DNA of 38,859 nt from Fidelibacterota bacterium. Its GTDB lineage: Bacteria; Fidelibacterota; Marinisomatia; Marinisomatales; JACNKV01. The stretch is from positions 1-38,859 of the forward strand of contig JACNKV010000080.1 of the NCBI GenBank assembly GCA_014381855.1, written 5' to 3'. A program made the translations under genes and the position numbers. The notes under the pieces are model-generated. The model made no database searches. It was not told where the DNA came from and saw nothing but the letters and a program-made list of their open reading frames with translations. Below are positions 18,201 to 27,503 of this stretch, one piece after another. How positions within the stretch are numbered: position 1 is the stretch's first letter; every line of letters begins with the position of its first letter.

Positions 18201-21200
18201 TGCGTTTGATTTTCGTACACAAAAGTAACTGTCGGAAGTGTATTGTCCACAATCAACGTGGAATCTCCCGTGACATTCTCATCCGGTAAAATGTTCGTCG
18301 CTAAATCTGCCGCAGTGATGGACACAACCGCTAAACCATTATTTGATTGACCACCAGGAATGACTACATCATACACCCATGTCGTAGAATCATCGTTTAA
18401 CAATGTCATCTCTGCATTGGATACATCATCTCCCGTACCCGCATAATCAATCGAAACTGTCGGTGTTGGAAGTATTCGTTCTGTGAATGTCGCGGTTATC
18501 GTTACGACCGTATCAGCGCTTGCATAGCCATGCGTGTAAGTTAAAACTCCATTCGGCAATGTCGTATCATATGTAACTGACGTAGAAATATACGTATCCG
18601 ATAGCGACGTATTCCCTGCGGAATCAATCGCAGACCATGCAATGTCATAAAGCGTACCGCTTATTAAAGTATTTAACACATTGGTCGGATCGGTCGGGGC
18701 ATAATCTTCGTAGGTTTGACTGCCTAAAAGCTCTTCATCAACCAATTGAATTATGTGAGGACTGTCGTTATCCGGTGCACCGCTACGCCTTGTCAACGTT
18801 ATCGTTCCACTCTCAACCGTTTCACTCAGTGAATACCCCATCAGCGTATGATTGATAAATGCTGATGAATCCGGGCTTAAAGAGGTAAACACAGGATGTG
18901 TATTATCTACACGAAGAACCGAACCACCGGTGGTCGTTCCCTCAGAAACATAATTACCGGATATATCTTTCGCAATGATACTGACGTTGGAAACTCCATC
19001 ATTCCCATCCGGTATCGTTACTGAATATGTGTATGTCGTATCATCTACATAATCCATCACTGTTGTGTCCATCTCCGTACCTTCTGCATACAAAATATAT
19101 AGTTGAGGAAACGGACTCACCTGCATCGTCTCACTAAAATCTGCGGTAATGAGAACCACATCCCCTTCTGCCGTCAAGGAATCTGAATATGTTAATTGTA
19201 CAGCAGGAAGTGTATTGTCCACAATCAACGTGGAATCTCCCGTGACATTCTCATCCGGTAAAATGTTCGTCGCTAAATCTGCCGCAGTGATGGACACAAC
19301 CGCTAAACCATTATTTGATTGACCACCAGGAATGACTACATCATACACCCATGTCGTAGAATCATCGTTTAACAATGTCATCTCTGCATTGGATACATCA
19401 TCTCCCGTACCCGCATAATCAATCGAAACTGTCGGTGTTGGAAGTATTCGTTCTGTGAATGTCGCGGTTATCGTTACGACCGTATCAGCGCTGACAAATT
19501 CATGAGTATAGGTTAAATCAACTGACGGAACCATGATGTCGTAGTAGAGTCCGGGCACAGTTGTTATTCCGGTATTTCCTGCAGTATCTACACCTGTAAA
19601 AATTAAATCGTAGGTGGTATAACTTACTAAATTAAGAGATCCGGTATTTTCGATTTCATCAGGGGAAATTGTGCCTTGGAGGAGTTCGTCAACATCAAGA
19701 TCTGCTTCGACAGTGCTACCTGGACCATTCGTCCGAGAAAATGTAATTGTACCGCTCTCCAAATCTTCCGAAAGTGTCCAGCCAATATCTTTATGGTTTA
19801 TGAACGCATTTGTATCAGGATATGTCGCAGAAAACACAGGATCGACATTATCAAATCGCAGGTTTGTTCCACCGCTGACATCTCCGGCATCCAGCGTATT
19901 TAACGCTTTGTCTCTTCCGGAAACTGTGATAATTGCCGTGCCATTAATATCCGCAATTTGAGTTAGTGTATACGTCCAAATACTACCGTTTAACATTGTC
20001 ATTTCCGCATCCGAAATATCAGATGCAGTCTCCGGTAAATCTATCGTAATAGTCGGGACAAGTGCTAAATCCATCGAATCACTAAATGTTGCGGTGATAA
20101 GAATATTACCATCCTCAAATCTGAAGAGAGAGTCTGATGGATAACTCAGTTCACATGTTGGAAATTCTGTGTCGATGACAATATTTTGATTGTACGATAG
20201 CGATCCGGACGAACCCGGAGTTTGTAATGCAGAATTGATTTCATTTCCTGCAGTATCACGAATCGTAGAGCCGTTTAAGTTGAATGCTGCATCATTCAAG
20301 TAACTTAAATCTGAGCTGGTATCTCCTGCACTAACGATATATTCAAACGTTAATGTATCCGTGTCGGACCCTGATACATAATTCGCTGAAGCATCATTTT
20401 CGCCTGTCTCCAAATGAATGAAAGGAGGTCCGCCAGTCAGATATATTTCTTCATCTATGATAAGTTGAATTGTGATTATATCATCAACGGTATATGCCCG
20501 ATTACTTGTTGGGGATTCGACATTCAACACCGTTGAACTAGTTTGATCAATCAATAATATGGATTCGCTTTCATTTCCGGTTCGCGAATTTCCGGCGACA
20601 TCCGTAAGAATTGCACTTACATGTAAATTCTCACCATCAGAAAAATCATTCACAGATTCTACCTGTTCTTCATCGGCGGACAGTATTATGGTTGAATTGA
20701 TATCACCTCCGGTAATCGTGTATACCGATCCCTGCTCCGAAAAATCATTCATGCCAATTGCGCCCAATAATTGGATTGTTCCACCGTTCAACGTCGCATC
20801 ATCTGCAACAGGAATGTTAACATTTAATTCTGAATTTCCACCATTCCAATAACCAGGAATAATATTTCCTCCGACAGTCGTAAGTGCTCCAACAGTAAAT
20901 GCGTCAGGTCTTACTGTGTCAATAGTAACGGTTGTCAGAGATTGCGTCCCAATCGTGGAGTTCCCATAAATATCTGTAGTCCTTGATGCAATATAAACGA
21001 CAACTTGTTGGTTGTAAAAAGGCAAATTTTCAAAATCATCTCCATCAATAGAAATATCCACAGCCTGACCAAAGTCAATAGTCTGTATCGTATAAACATT
21101 GCCTATATCCCAATAATCTTCAGTATTAATTCCCATAAGAATCTGGAGAGTCCCGCCATTCAATGAAGCGTTACCTTCTTCAATGCTCGATGTAACAGTA

Positions 21201-24200
21201 AGTCCTGTATTACTATCATTCCAGTACCCATGGACGATTGGCTCTCCAACGGTTGTTATGTCATCAACCGTAGAACCTTCAGGAGAATTATCATTATCTA
21301 AAATAGAGTAGCTGTATGACGTCACGCCACCCGGAGCAACATCGGAAAAATCAGTGATACCAACAATAATGGTTTCATCACTTTCGTCGATGTTGTCATT
21401 TACTACAATAATATTAATGGAAGCAGTCGTTTCTCCGGCGTTCATCGTGATACTACCGTCTTCCAGCGAATAATCAATTCCCCCACCTGTCGCTGTGCTA
21501 TTATCTGTATCGACAGCGTAAGAAAAAGATATATCACGCCCCGATTGAGCAGATAACTCTAAGGCGATTGAAACATTGGTTACTGCTTCCAAATCACTCG
21601 AAGTTTCACTCGTAAAGGAAATAGTGGGCATTGGGTCATTATCAGTGATTGTAGCTGTAAATTCAGTGTTCGCATTAAGGGTGGTATTCACCGGAGAAGA
21701 AAGGTTTATTTCAATTGTTTCATCATCTTCATTAAGAATATCATTGATAATCGTAATTGTCAGCACAGAATCTGTTTCACCGGGAGCAATCGTGGCAATT
21801 CCGGACGATAAGGTATAATCTACACCACTACCGTCAGCAGAACCCCCGGTGATGGAGTAATTAACGCTAATATTTTTCCCTGACACTGCGGAGAGTTCAA
21901 CGGTTACCGTGGCGGTTCCGTCTCCTTCTCCTACACTTGAAGTCGCTGCAGAAAATCCAATCGTCGGAGGATCATCATTATCCTCAATCGTATAAGTATA
22001 TACAGTCGTCGTTCCCAAAGATGCAGCAACAGGATCCGATAACGTAACCTCTATCGTCTCATCCTCCTCATCTAATACATCATCCGTAATCGCTAAAGTA
22101 ATTGTCGCTGATGTCGAACCTGCAGCAATGGTCGCCGTCCCATCTGCTAACGTAAAATCTGTGCCACTCTCCGTTGCAGTACCACCTGTCACTGAATACT
22201 CAACCGTCGACGCTAATCCCGATACAGCCGATAACTGAACCGTGAGGTCAACGCCGGCAACTCCCTCAGAACCTGCGGAGCTTGATGCAGAAAAGGCGAT
22301 TGTCGGGGGATCGTCATCATCGGTAATCGTTAACGTATGAATCGCATTTGCTCCAAGACTGGCTTCAGAGGGATTAGACAACGTAACCTCTATCGTCTCA
22401 TCTACTTCATCTAATAAATCATTATTGATACTGACGGATATCGTCGTGATTGTCTCTCCTGCGGCGATTGTCGATGTCCCACTTGCTAATGTATAATCTG
22501 TTCCATCTCCATCAGCTGTCCCGCCGGTGACGGCATAATCAATCGTAACTTCTTTTGAGGACGCAGTAGATAAACTTAATTCCAATTCTGTTGTATTTGT
22601 CAATTCACTTACGGTAGACGTCGCTGAAGTAAACTGTGCAGAAGGAGGATTATCATTATCCCCAATCGTCATCGTTTGTGTGATTGTCCCTAACGTAGCA
22701 TTCGTCGGATTAGCACAGGTCATAACGATGGTCTCATCTACTTCGTCTAAAATATCATCTACGATTGCAACCGTAAATGTTGTGGAGGTCTCTCCAATTG
22801 CGATGGTTGCCGTCCCGTTATTCAATGTGTAATCCGTTGCTCCGCCGGTTGCCGTACCGCCGGTTGCAGAATACTCAACCTGAATTTCCTTCCCTGACAC
22901 TGCGGAGAGTTCAACGGTTACCGTGGCGGTTCCGTCTCCTTCTCCTACACTTGAAGTCGCTGCAGAAAATCCAATCGTCGGAGGATCATCATTATCCTCA
23001 ATCGTATAAGTATATACAGTCGTCGTTCCCAAAGATGCAGCAACAGGATCCGATAACGTAACCTCTATCGTCTCATCCTCCTCATCTAATACATCATCCG
23101 TAATCGCTAAAGTAATTGTCGCTGATGTCGAACCTGCAGCAATGGTCGCCGTCCCATCTGCTAACGTAAAATCTGTGCCACTCTCCGTTGCAGTACCACC
23201 TGTCACTGAATACTCAACCGTCGACGCTAATCCCGATACAGCCGATAACTGAACCGTGAGGTCAACCGAACTAACAGCTTCGCTTCCGGTTCCTGTTGCA
23301 GTAGTAAAGGAAATTGTGGGTTGGGGATCTTCATCCGTGATAGAATAAGTGTGTAAAGAGTTTGTTCCCAATGATGAATTTGTTGGACTTGATAATGTAA
23401 TCTCCACTGTCTCAGTGTTTTCATCAAGCGCATCATTTATCACTGTTAAATCAAACGTGGTGCTTGAAGAACCCGCCGGAATAGATAAAGTCCCACCGGT
23501 TAGAGTGTAATCCGTTCCACCGCCCGTGGCCGTTCCGCCGGTCGCTCCATAATCAACAGTTATCGGGAGTCCTGACACAGTGGAAAGTTGTACAGTTAAT
23601 GTAACGGATGTATTGCTTTCAGCCCCAGAGGAAGCTCCATCGGAAAATGCAATCGTCGGAGCTAAATCATTATCCGTAATAGTCATCGTGTGAGTTGTGT
23701 TGTCCCCCAAACTCACGTTAGAAGGATTTTGCAGAGAAAGAATAATCGTTTCGCTATTTTCATCAATAGTATCGTTTTCTACGGAAACTGTGAACGATTG
23801 ACTAGTAATTCCGGCTGAAAAGGTCAATGTCCCTTCGGTAATAGTATAATCTTCTCCCCCACTTGTTGCTGTTCCCCCGCTTATGACATAATCTATTTCT
23901 ATTTGGGTTCCGGACGCAGAAGATAGTTCGACGTTTACCGTGACATCTCCGGCATCTTCCGTGACAGAATTTTCTGCTGTAGTAAAGCCCACTGTTGGCG
24001 CAACATCATTATCGGTAATCGTATATGTATGAGTTTGGTTCGTTCCAAGTGTAGCAAAACTTGGGTTGGATAATGTTACTATAAATGTTTCGTTGGATTC
24101 ATTGTACACATCGTCAACGATTATCGCAGAGACAGATTGGGATGTTACTCCTGAAGGGAATGTCAAAACTCCCGAAGAAAGTGTGTAGTCTGTTCCCGAC

Positions 24201-25420
24201 CCAGTGGCAGTTCCACCCGTGACGGCATAATTAACCGAAACGGTTTTACCGGATTCTGCGGTTAAGGACACAGAAAGTGTTGCCGGAGTACTTCCTTCTC
24301 CTCCTGATGACGACGCATTATCAAAATCGACAAATGGTTCAGCATCATCATCTGTAATGGTGATTGTATGCGTCGTATCTGCACCGATACTTGCATTTAC
24401 CGTACTGGTTAATGTTAAGATAATCGTTTCATTTGTCTCATCAATTATATCATTCGTAATAGTAAATGAAATTGTTTCTGATTGATCGCCGGGAGGAAAA
24501 GTCACGGTTCCTGAGCCAAGATTGTGATCTGTACCACTGCCGGTTGCAGTCCCTGAGACCGTGTAATTCATAGACGTAGTATATCCTGATTGTGCCGATT
24601 GAGACACAAGAACATTTACGGTACCAACTGCTTCATTTTCAGTCGAAGAAGAAGAGGAAAAATCAATTTCCGGTGGGTCGTTTATATCCAATACTGTAAC
24701 CACATGAGATGTAATTCCTCCCAAAGTAGCATTTGAAGGATTGGAAATATCCAGAGCCAATGTCTCATCCGGCTCATCAATACCATCATCGTATAAATAT
24801 ACATTGATTGTGCCTGAGCTCTGACCTTCCGTGAAAGTTAGCATTCCGCTACCGGTATTATAATCAGATCCTGAGACCGTACCGGCTCCGGTGTTTATTG
24901 CCCAGTCTATCGTGACAGTACTTCCTGCATTTTTTGATAAACTGACAGCCACATAAGTATAAGATGCTTCATCACGACTTGAAGAATTTACACTAAACGC
25001 TACACTTGGGGGATCGTCATCGTCGGTAATGGTATATGTATGTTGATTCGTACCCAAAGACAATCCGCCCGATTGGCCATAAATATCGACAACGACCGTC
25101 TCATCTTCCTCATCGCGATCATCATCTACAACTGTAAAATCAATGGTGGTTGTTAAATCCCCGGCATAAATGGTAGCAGTGCCGTTAGAAAGTGAAAAAT
25201 CATAGTAACTGGTAGGATAATTCTTTGCTGTGGAGGAAGCATTCACTGTATAATTTACTGTGATATTGCTTCCGTGTGTTGCATCTAATGTAAGTGTGAT
25301 TGATGCAGAGGTTGATCCCTCAGAACCGGATGTAGCGGCTGAAGAAAATCCGATGGTTGAAGCACCATATAATGTCCCCGTTAACAGGGAGACAATTCCA
25401 ATAAAGGTAATACGTTTCAT
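15203..25420 (-). CDS. Giant secreted Calx-beta/Ig-like repeat adhesin with C-terminal sorting domain
   Basis: 3405 residues from the ATG at 25420, which starts a signal peptide (MKRITFIGIVSLLTGTLYGA). A TTG at 25450 would only add ten residues before it. Residues about 21-1375 hold 12 Calx-beta-type repeats of roughly 105-115 residues. Each ends in a D-rich linker such as ITDDDDPP or IEDNDDPP and contains a DETNETI-like acidic loop, expected to bind calcium. Residues about 1375-2740 are Ig-like repeats of a type common in large adhesins (motifs such as TATFTERILPTPTVSI and VDNTLP). Residues about 2740-3110 include cadherin-like segments (DAFEDSVFTL, VSDPDEAVASDTI). Residues about 3320-3405 are a sorting domain (NLHRNYPNPFNPVTTIMY ... 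KTQKIMLIR). It contains two long exact internal DNA duplications. Probable role: calcium-stabilised surface adhesion or matrix; ligand unknown. Confidence 0.9.
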   Translation of the reverse strand: MKRITFIGIVSLLTGTLYGASTIGFSSAATSGSEGSTSASITLTLDATHGSNITVNYTVNASSTAKNYPTSYYDFSLSNGTATIYAGDLTTTIDFTVVDDDRDEEDETVVVDIYGQSGGLSLGTNQHTYTITDDDDPPSVAFSVNSSSRDEASYTYVAVSLSKNAGSTVTIDWAINTGAGTVSGSDYNTGSGMLTFTEGQSSGTINVYLYDDGIDEPDETLALDISNPSNATLGGITSHVVTVLDINDPPEIDFSSSSSTENEAVGTVNVLVSQSAQSGYTTSMNYTVSGTATGSGTDHNLGSGTVTFPPGDQSETISFTITNDIIDETNETIILTLTSTVNASIGADTTHTITITDDDAEPFVDFDNASSSGGEGSTPATLSVSLTAESGKTVSVNYAVTGGTATGSGTDYTLSSGVLTFPSGVTSQSVSAIIVDDVYNESNETFIVTLSNPSFATLGTNQTHTYTITDNDVAPTVGFTTAENSVTEDAGDVTVNVELSSASGTQIEIDYVISGGTATSGGEDYTITEGTLTFSAGITSQSFTVSVENDTIDENSETIILSLQNPSNVSLGDNTTHTMTITDNDLAPTIAFSDGASSGAESNTSVTLTVQLSTVSGLPITVDYGATGGTATGGGTDYTLTGGTLSIPAGSSSTTFDLTVINDALDENTETVEITLSSPTNSSLGTNSLHTYSITDEDPQPTISFTTATGTGSEAVSSVDLTVQLSAVSGLASTVEYSVTGGTATESGTDFTLADGTATIAAGSTSATITLAITDDVLDEEDETIEVTLSDPVAASLGTTTVYTYTIEDNDDPPTIGFSAATSSVGEGDGTATVTVELSAVSGKEIQVEYSATGGTATGGATDYTLNNGTATIAIGETSTTFTVAIVDDILDEVDETIVMTCANPTNATLGTITQTMTIGDNDNPPSAQFTSATSTVSELTNTTELELSLSTASSKEVTIDYAVTGGTADGDGTDYTLASGTSTIAAGETITTISVSINNDLLDEVDETIEVTLSNPSEASLGANAIHTLTITDDDDPPTIAFSASSSAGSEGVAGVDLTVQLSAVSGLASTVEYSVTGGTATESGTDFTLADGTATIAAGSTSATITLAITDDVLDEEDETIEVTLSDPVAASLGTTTVYTYTIEDNDDPPTIGFSAATSSVGEGDGTATVTVELSAVSGKNISVNYSITGGSADGSGVDYTLSSGIATIAPGETDSVLTITIINDILNEDDETIEINLSSPVNTTLNANTEFTATITDNDPMPTISFTSETSSDLEAVTNVSIALELSAQSGRDISFSYAVDTDNSTATGGGIDYSLEDGSITMNAGETTASINIIVVNDNIDESDETIIVGITDFSDVAPGGVTSYSYSILDNDNSPEGSTVDDITTVGEPIVHGYWNDSNTGLTVTSSIEEGNASLNGGTLQILMGINTEDYWDIGNVYTIQTIDFGQAVDISIDGDDFENLPFYNQQVVVYIASRTTDIYGNSTIGTQSLTTVTIDTVRPDAFTVGALTTVGGNIIPGYWNGGNSELNVNIPVADDATLNGGTIQLLGAIGMNDFSEQGSVYTITGGDINSTIILSADEEQVESVNDFSDGENLHVSAILTDVAGNSRTGNESESILLIDQTSSTVLNVESPTSNRAYTVDDIITIQLIIDEEIYLTGGPPFIHLETGENDASANYVSGSDTDTLTFEYIVSAGDTSSDLSYLNDAAFNLNGSTIRDTAGNEINSALQTPGSSGSLSYNQNIVIDTEFPTCELSYPSDSLFRFEDGNILITATFSDSMDLALVPTITIDLPETASDISDAEMTMLNGSIWTYTLTQIADINGTAIITVSGRDKALNTLDAGDVSGGTNLRFDNVDPVFSATYPDTNAFINHKDIGWTLSEDLESGTITFSRTNGPGSTVEADLDVDELLQGTISPDEIENTGSLNLVSYTTYDLIFTGVDTAGNTGITTVPGLYYDIMVPSVDLTYTHEFVSADTVVTITATFTERILPTPTVSIDYAGTGDDVSNAEMTLLNDDSTTWVYDVVIPGGQSNNGLAVVSITAADLATNILPDENVTGDSTLIVDNTLPAVQLTYSDSLTAEGDVVLITADFSETMQVSPFPQLYILYAEGTEMDTTVMDYVDDTTYTYSVTIPDGNDGVSNVSIIAKDISGNYVSEGTTTGGSVLRVDNTHPVFTSLSPDSSAFINHTLMGYSLSETVESGTITLTRRSGAPDNDSPHIIQLVDEELLGSQTYEDYAPTDPTNVLNTLISGTLYDIAWSAIDSAGNTSLSDTYISTSVTYDTTLPNGVLTYTHGYASADTVVTITATFTERILPTPTVSIDYAGTGDDVSNAEMTLLNDDSTTWVYDVVIPGGQSNNGLAVVSITAADLATNILPDENVTGDSTLIVDNTLPTVTFVYENQTQPTLQNLGKSGDVIKIDANFNEQINATIPPTLNIQYADSTDDSFVGLDYAESSQGDSVWTYSITLPDSAKNSGTILASIVGKDLAGNNINESIDDEIFIVDNTPPENFSTGDVIPHGVNVVNGWINGITDSVEVVIPVIIDDLTEHLDIEMIIPLKMGEAWVTIGEADSIVQAGTMSFYRSLVDIYDALNQATTLAQGDTIYVRGVKYDLAGNRTIGDSSLTSLVYDPNAITLGEFSLGSIYTVNIDSLISSDTLFVSWTGFSEPLPTTASGLDHYEYAVRQLPDEGINNFLDWTSTADTGFTEIAPLVHNTEYEVYLRAFDVAGNISDTLSSNPILRWNSAPQIAQVNALDAFEDSVFTLGLHYSDLDFETLLNDVLSFSATTMRIIGDAAIDSVSIDENGIIFWNPTQNDTGSYEIEVIVADNWAFSDTMVFPLTVHAVNDTPTVQILSPDDHTQFYEDHTDTIRINLTQWADDVDNDSTELAWQAVILDSVSHEGYPLGQVIAGPGTSPRRLEFLTKQYSLQESDNPGQSPRIETGGSISVTIDTLSGLTFATFDSDSNYFGTEHQVIMFVSDPDEAVASDTILVTVLPENDPPLWSEIPRFTVAENDSFFVDFSEFVIDVDDTLLTFTLSADKIDTLTFNRSTFQSTGVGDTVLFKPVTGLISSHDSAHVQIIATDTQGLADTTSFAIDMIRIPRPHLSIAVVQNNAFSKYFEVIITDTMGTTVNPILRVQEQRVVLDTISDYTFTGHHDFGLASAGTYTFACSSYAVVGDTAITRQVGLTAAKILEPWSGRSPDGLFRISGGKGTAKENQPLLIVDSTMFNPFFRDKALYCIGNESMMFSNPVKITIESDFEGLAIYQRKDHSAWVELPSMAENGHITAYTKKMGYFRLGEKTLIVPESTNLHRNYPNPFNPVTTIMYDIGFSHGPEQQVDLSIYNLLGQKILTLVDGKKSIGRHTIQWHGVNTAGAYVSSGIYFVRLMTSSGVFKTQKIMLIR
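18234..18520 (-). repeat. 287-bp exact duplication, copy 1 (Ig-like region)
   Basis: Identical base for base to 19206-19492, offset 972 bp (324 codons), so the frame is kept. It encodes an Ig-like module beginning in SADTVVTITATFTERI and running to VDNTLP. Identity at the DNA level, including silent positions, points to recent duplication or gene conversion. Confidence 0.95.
19206..19492 (-). repeat. 287-bp exact duplication, copy 2 (Ig-like region)
   Basis: Second copy of the 18234-18520 segment, identical over its whole length by direct reading. The flanks diverge immediately on both sides (a versus c before it, g versus t after it). Confidence 0.95.
21876..22252 (-). repeat. 377-bp exact duplication, copy 1 (Calx-beta region)
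   Basis: Identical base for base to 22890-23266, offset 1014 bp (338 codons, three Calx-beta repeats). It spans the second half of one repeat, the IEDNDDPP linker and the start of the next. The frame is preserved. Confidence 0.95.
22890..23266 (-). repeat. 377-bp exact duplication, copy 2 (Calx-beta region)
   Basis: Second copy of the 21876-22252 segment. Both boundaries fall inside Calx-beta domains rather than at domain edges, as expected for homologous recombination between repeats. Confidence 0.95.
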
Positions 25421-25433
25421 ATTGTTCAAAAGT

Positions 25434-26222
25434 TTAGAGAGTAAATCCAATTGTTATGAAACCGTCTACCCAACTTGAGAACCCGAGATCATTCTCAACA
25501 GAATCTTTCACGTTAATCGCAGACGTTGACCGGATACCGAACCGAAGATCCACAGCATTCCGTATGGCAAAACCATAAGAGTTTTCTGCAATAAATCCGA
25601 ACGAACTACCAACCATGCCCGTACCAAATTTTACTTTTCCGGGTCCCGCAGGAAAAGAAATTATTCCGAGGACAGATGCTCCGGTGTATTTCCCTCCGAT
25701 GGGCAAATAGTTTTCGAAGTTAAATGACCCGATTTCAGCCCCAAATCTGAACCGCACGGAACCTAATTGCATTAAAAGTGGAAACTCTATGCTGATTCGA
25801 TAATCAATTGAAGAATTATACGTCGTGAGAGGATGATTCACAAACCCCGGAGAAGACCCGGTAACCATAATTGAATATCCCATGGTTTTTGCCAAGTCTG
25901 CTAATTCCTCTTCTGTTAGTTCTTCTTCCCCATATTCTTCTTCGTAATCTTCGTCATAATACAAACTATCTTCGTCCGCATATTCATCATCTAATTCATC
26001 TTCATAGTATTCATCATCGTAATAGTCGTCATCTTCGTAATATTCATCATCTTCAAGATATTCTTCATCGTCAATTACGTCTTCTTCATCATCCCAAAAT
26101 ACTTCAACCGCATCATCTTCTGCATCTTGCGCGATGAGAGTTGACGTAGGATAAGCTATCGCCAAAAATAAAATTATTGCAATAAAAAAAGAAAAATTAT
26201 GTATGTTTTTTTGTGATCTCAA
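25434..26222 (-). CDS. Outer-membrane barrel-like protein with D/E/Y-rich N-terminal region
   Basis: 262 residues from a TTG start at 26222, supported by AGAGGTG five bases upstream; no in-frame ATG exists near it. The signal peptide ends near TLIA (about 31). Residues 33-110 hold 47 Asp/Glu out of 78 and about a dozen Tyr, with no Lys or Arg, in runs such as DDEYYEDDDYYDDEYYEDE. From about 115 the chain changes to alternating beta strands with Gly and aromatics (RISIEFPLL, VRFRFGAEIGSFNF, VDLRFGIRS) and ends in WVDGFITIGFTL, consistent with a small outer-membrane barrel. It lies 13 bp before the adhesin gene and is probably its export or anchoring partner (inference). Family not recognised. 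Confidence 0.75.
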   Translation of the reverse strand: MRSQKNIHNFSFFIAIILFLAIAYPTSTLIAQDAEDDAVEVFWDDEEDVIDDEEYLEDDEYYEDDDYYDDEYYEDELDDEYADEDSLYYDEDYEEEYGEEELTEEELADLAKTMGYSIMVTGSSPGFVNHPLTTYNSSIDYRISIEFPLLMQLGSVRFRFGAEIGSFNFENYLPIGGKYTGASVLGIISFPAGPGKVKFGTGMVGSSFGFIAENSYGFAIRNAVDLRFGIRSTSAINVKDSVENDLGFSSWVDGFITIGFTL

Positions 26223-26492
26223 TTGGACACCTCTGGATTCATAACGTTTGATTGAACGGAAAAACTCGAAATTCCTTACCTCTAAGTTAAAAGAATGCTT
26301 TGTGCAATCTAATGGTTGTCTTCGATATAATGCAACGATTACAAGATTAATATTTCAATTTATTAGTCTTGTTAATTCATGTGTAAAAACACCTATTTTA
26401 TTTCCGGAATTAGGTCGCCATAGCCAACATCATAACTCGCCTTCATATTCCTTATGTTTTTATTTATAAGCAACATCCGGCTACGGTTAAAC

Positions 26493-27404
26493 TTAACAAT
26501 ATTCCGACCCATCGCCACCAACGATTCTCGAGGCAAACGATTGATTTATCAAAGCTGAACCTTGTAACACAACACTGTTTTCAATTGTGCAGTTCATAAT
26601 CGTGCACTTGCTCATAATTGTTACATTTGGACCAATCGTAGAGTTCTCAATCCTGCATCCTATGCCGATATGAACAGGGTCAACGATTGTGCAATTCGAA
26701 AATTCTTTATGAGATGATTTTAGCAAGGCTCGATTTGTATCCAGAAACGTCGCTGGAACACCTGTATCATAATAATCCAATTTCCGGACTTCAAATGGAT
26801 TTCCGTTTTTCAGCATGAAAGCCATCGCATCTGTCAGTTGATATTCACCGCCTGTTCGGATATTTTGCTCAATCAGATATTCTATCGCTTCTTTTAACTT
26901 CCGTTCGCTTATAAATGAATACAACCCGGAAATAGCTAAATTTGACGGTGGATACTTGGGTTTTTCATGCAAGGCAATGACACGATTACCTTCTGTTTCC
27001 ACAATCCCAAATCGCGTTGGGTCATCGACCTCCATTACGGCAATCCGATTGACATCTGATGAACAAAATGACATGAAATCTGCATGGAATATCGTATCAC
27101 CAAGCTGAATCAGCACCGGTTCGTCTGAATCTGTCAAGCCTTGCAAGACTGCGTGTCCTAACCCCAATCGTTCTTTTTGCTCTACAAAATGGAAAGCCCC
27201 ACTAAACGATTTCATGTAATCACGGATTTGATCTCCAAGATGTCCTACAATGAATGTAATGTCCTTAATTCCGTGGGCAAGCAATGGTTCTACGATAAAA
27301 TCCAATGTGGGTTTCCCTGCGATAGGGAGTAATGATTTCTGTATATGATGTGTGTGCGGATGCAGACGGGTACCATATCCTGCAACAGGGAGAATTGCTT
27401 TCAT
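26493..27404 (-). CDS. Sugar-1-phosphate nucleotidyltransferase
   Basis: 303 residues. The N-terminal NTP-transferase fold has the signature ILPVAGYGTRLHPHT with the activating lysine in QKSLLPIAGKP (K23). A metal-binding Asp is in LIQLGDTIF, and FGIVETEGNRV and EKPKYPPSN follow as in RmlA/GlmU-like enzymes. From about 245 there is a left-handed beta-helix of hexapeptide type (IENSTIGPNVTI, CTIMNCTIENSVVL). It activates a sugar phosphate with UTP or dTTP for polysaccharide or glycoconjugate synthesis. The exact sugar and nucleotide cannot be decided from sequence. GGAAAG precedes the ATG. It is 98 bp from hpf and may share its transcript. Confidence 0.88.
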   Translation of the reverse strand: MKAILPVAGYGTRLHPHTHHIQKSLLPIAGKPTLDFIVEPLLAHGIKDITFIVGHLGDQIRDYMKSFSGAFHFVEQKERLGLGHAVLQGLTDSDEPVLIQLGDTIFHADFMSFCSSDVNRIAVMEVDDPTRFGIVETEGNRVIALHEKPKYPPSNLAISGLYSFISERKLKEAIEYLIEQNIRTGGEYQLTDAMAFMLKNGNPFEVRKLDYYDTGVPATFLDTNRALLKSSHKEFSNCTIVDPVHIGIGCRIENSTIGPNVTIMSKCTIMNCTIENSVVLQGSALINQSFASRIVGGDGSEYC

Positions 27405-27477
27405 TGTCTTTCCAAAAAAACCTTAAATATTTTATGAGGAGTGAAACCTATGCACCTGCGTTCTCTCTTCCGGCACT

Positions 27478-27503
27478 CACTACTTACTATTCACTACTTA
27501 CTT
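27478..27503. repeat. Period-14 tandem repeat, about 1.9 copies
   Basis: The unit CACTACTTACTATT is followed by CACTACTTACTT in the gap between hpf and the nucleotidyltransferase gene. A second intergenic tandem with the same 14-nt period but different sequence occurs at 34131-34178. Function unknown. Confidence 0.6.

Noticed and set aside
15203..25420. CRISPR array suggested by repeated sequence
   Set aside because: The repeats are long, in frame and part of a coding sequence with Calx-beta and Ig-like domains. There are no short repeats with unique spacers.
25871..26137. Plus-strand histidine/leucine-rich ORF
   Set aside because: It is the reverse reading of the D/E/Y-rich codons of the barrel-like gene.
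26248..26469. Small plus-strand ORF in the gap upstream of the adhesin operon
   Set aside because: No Shine-Dalgarno, signal or recognisable domain. It lies in the likely promoter region of the minus-strand operon.
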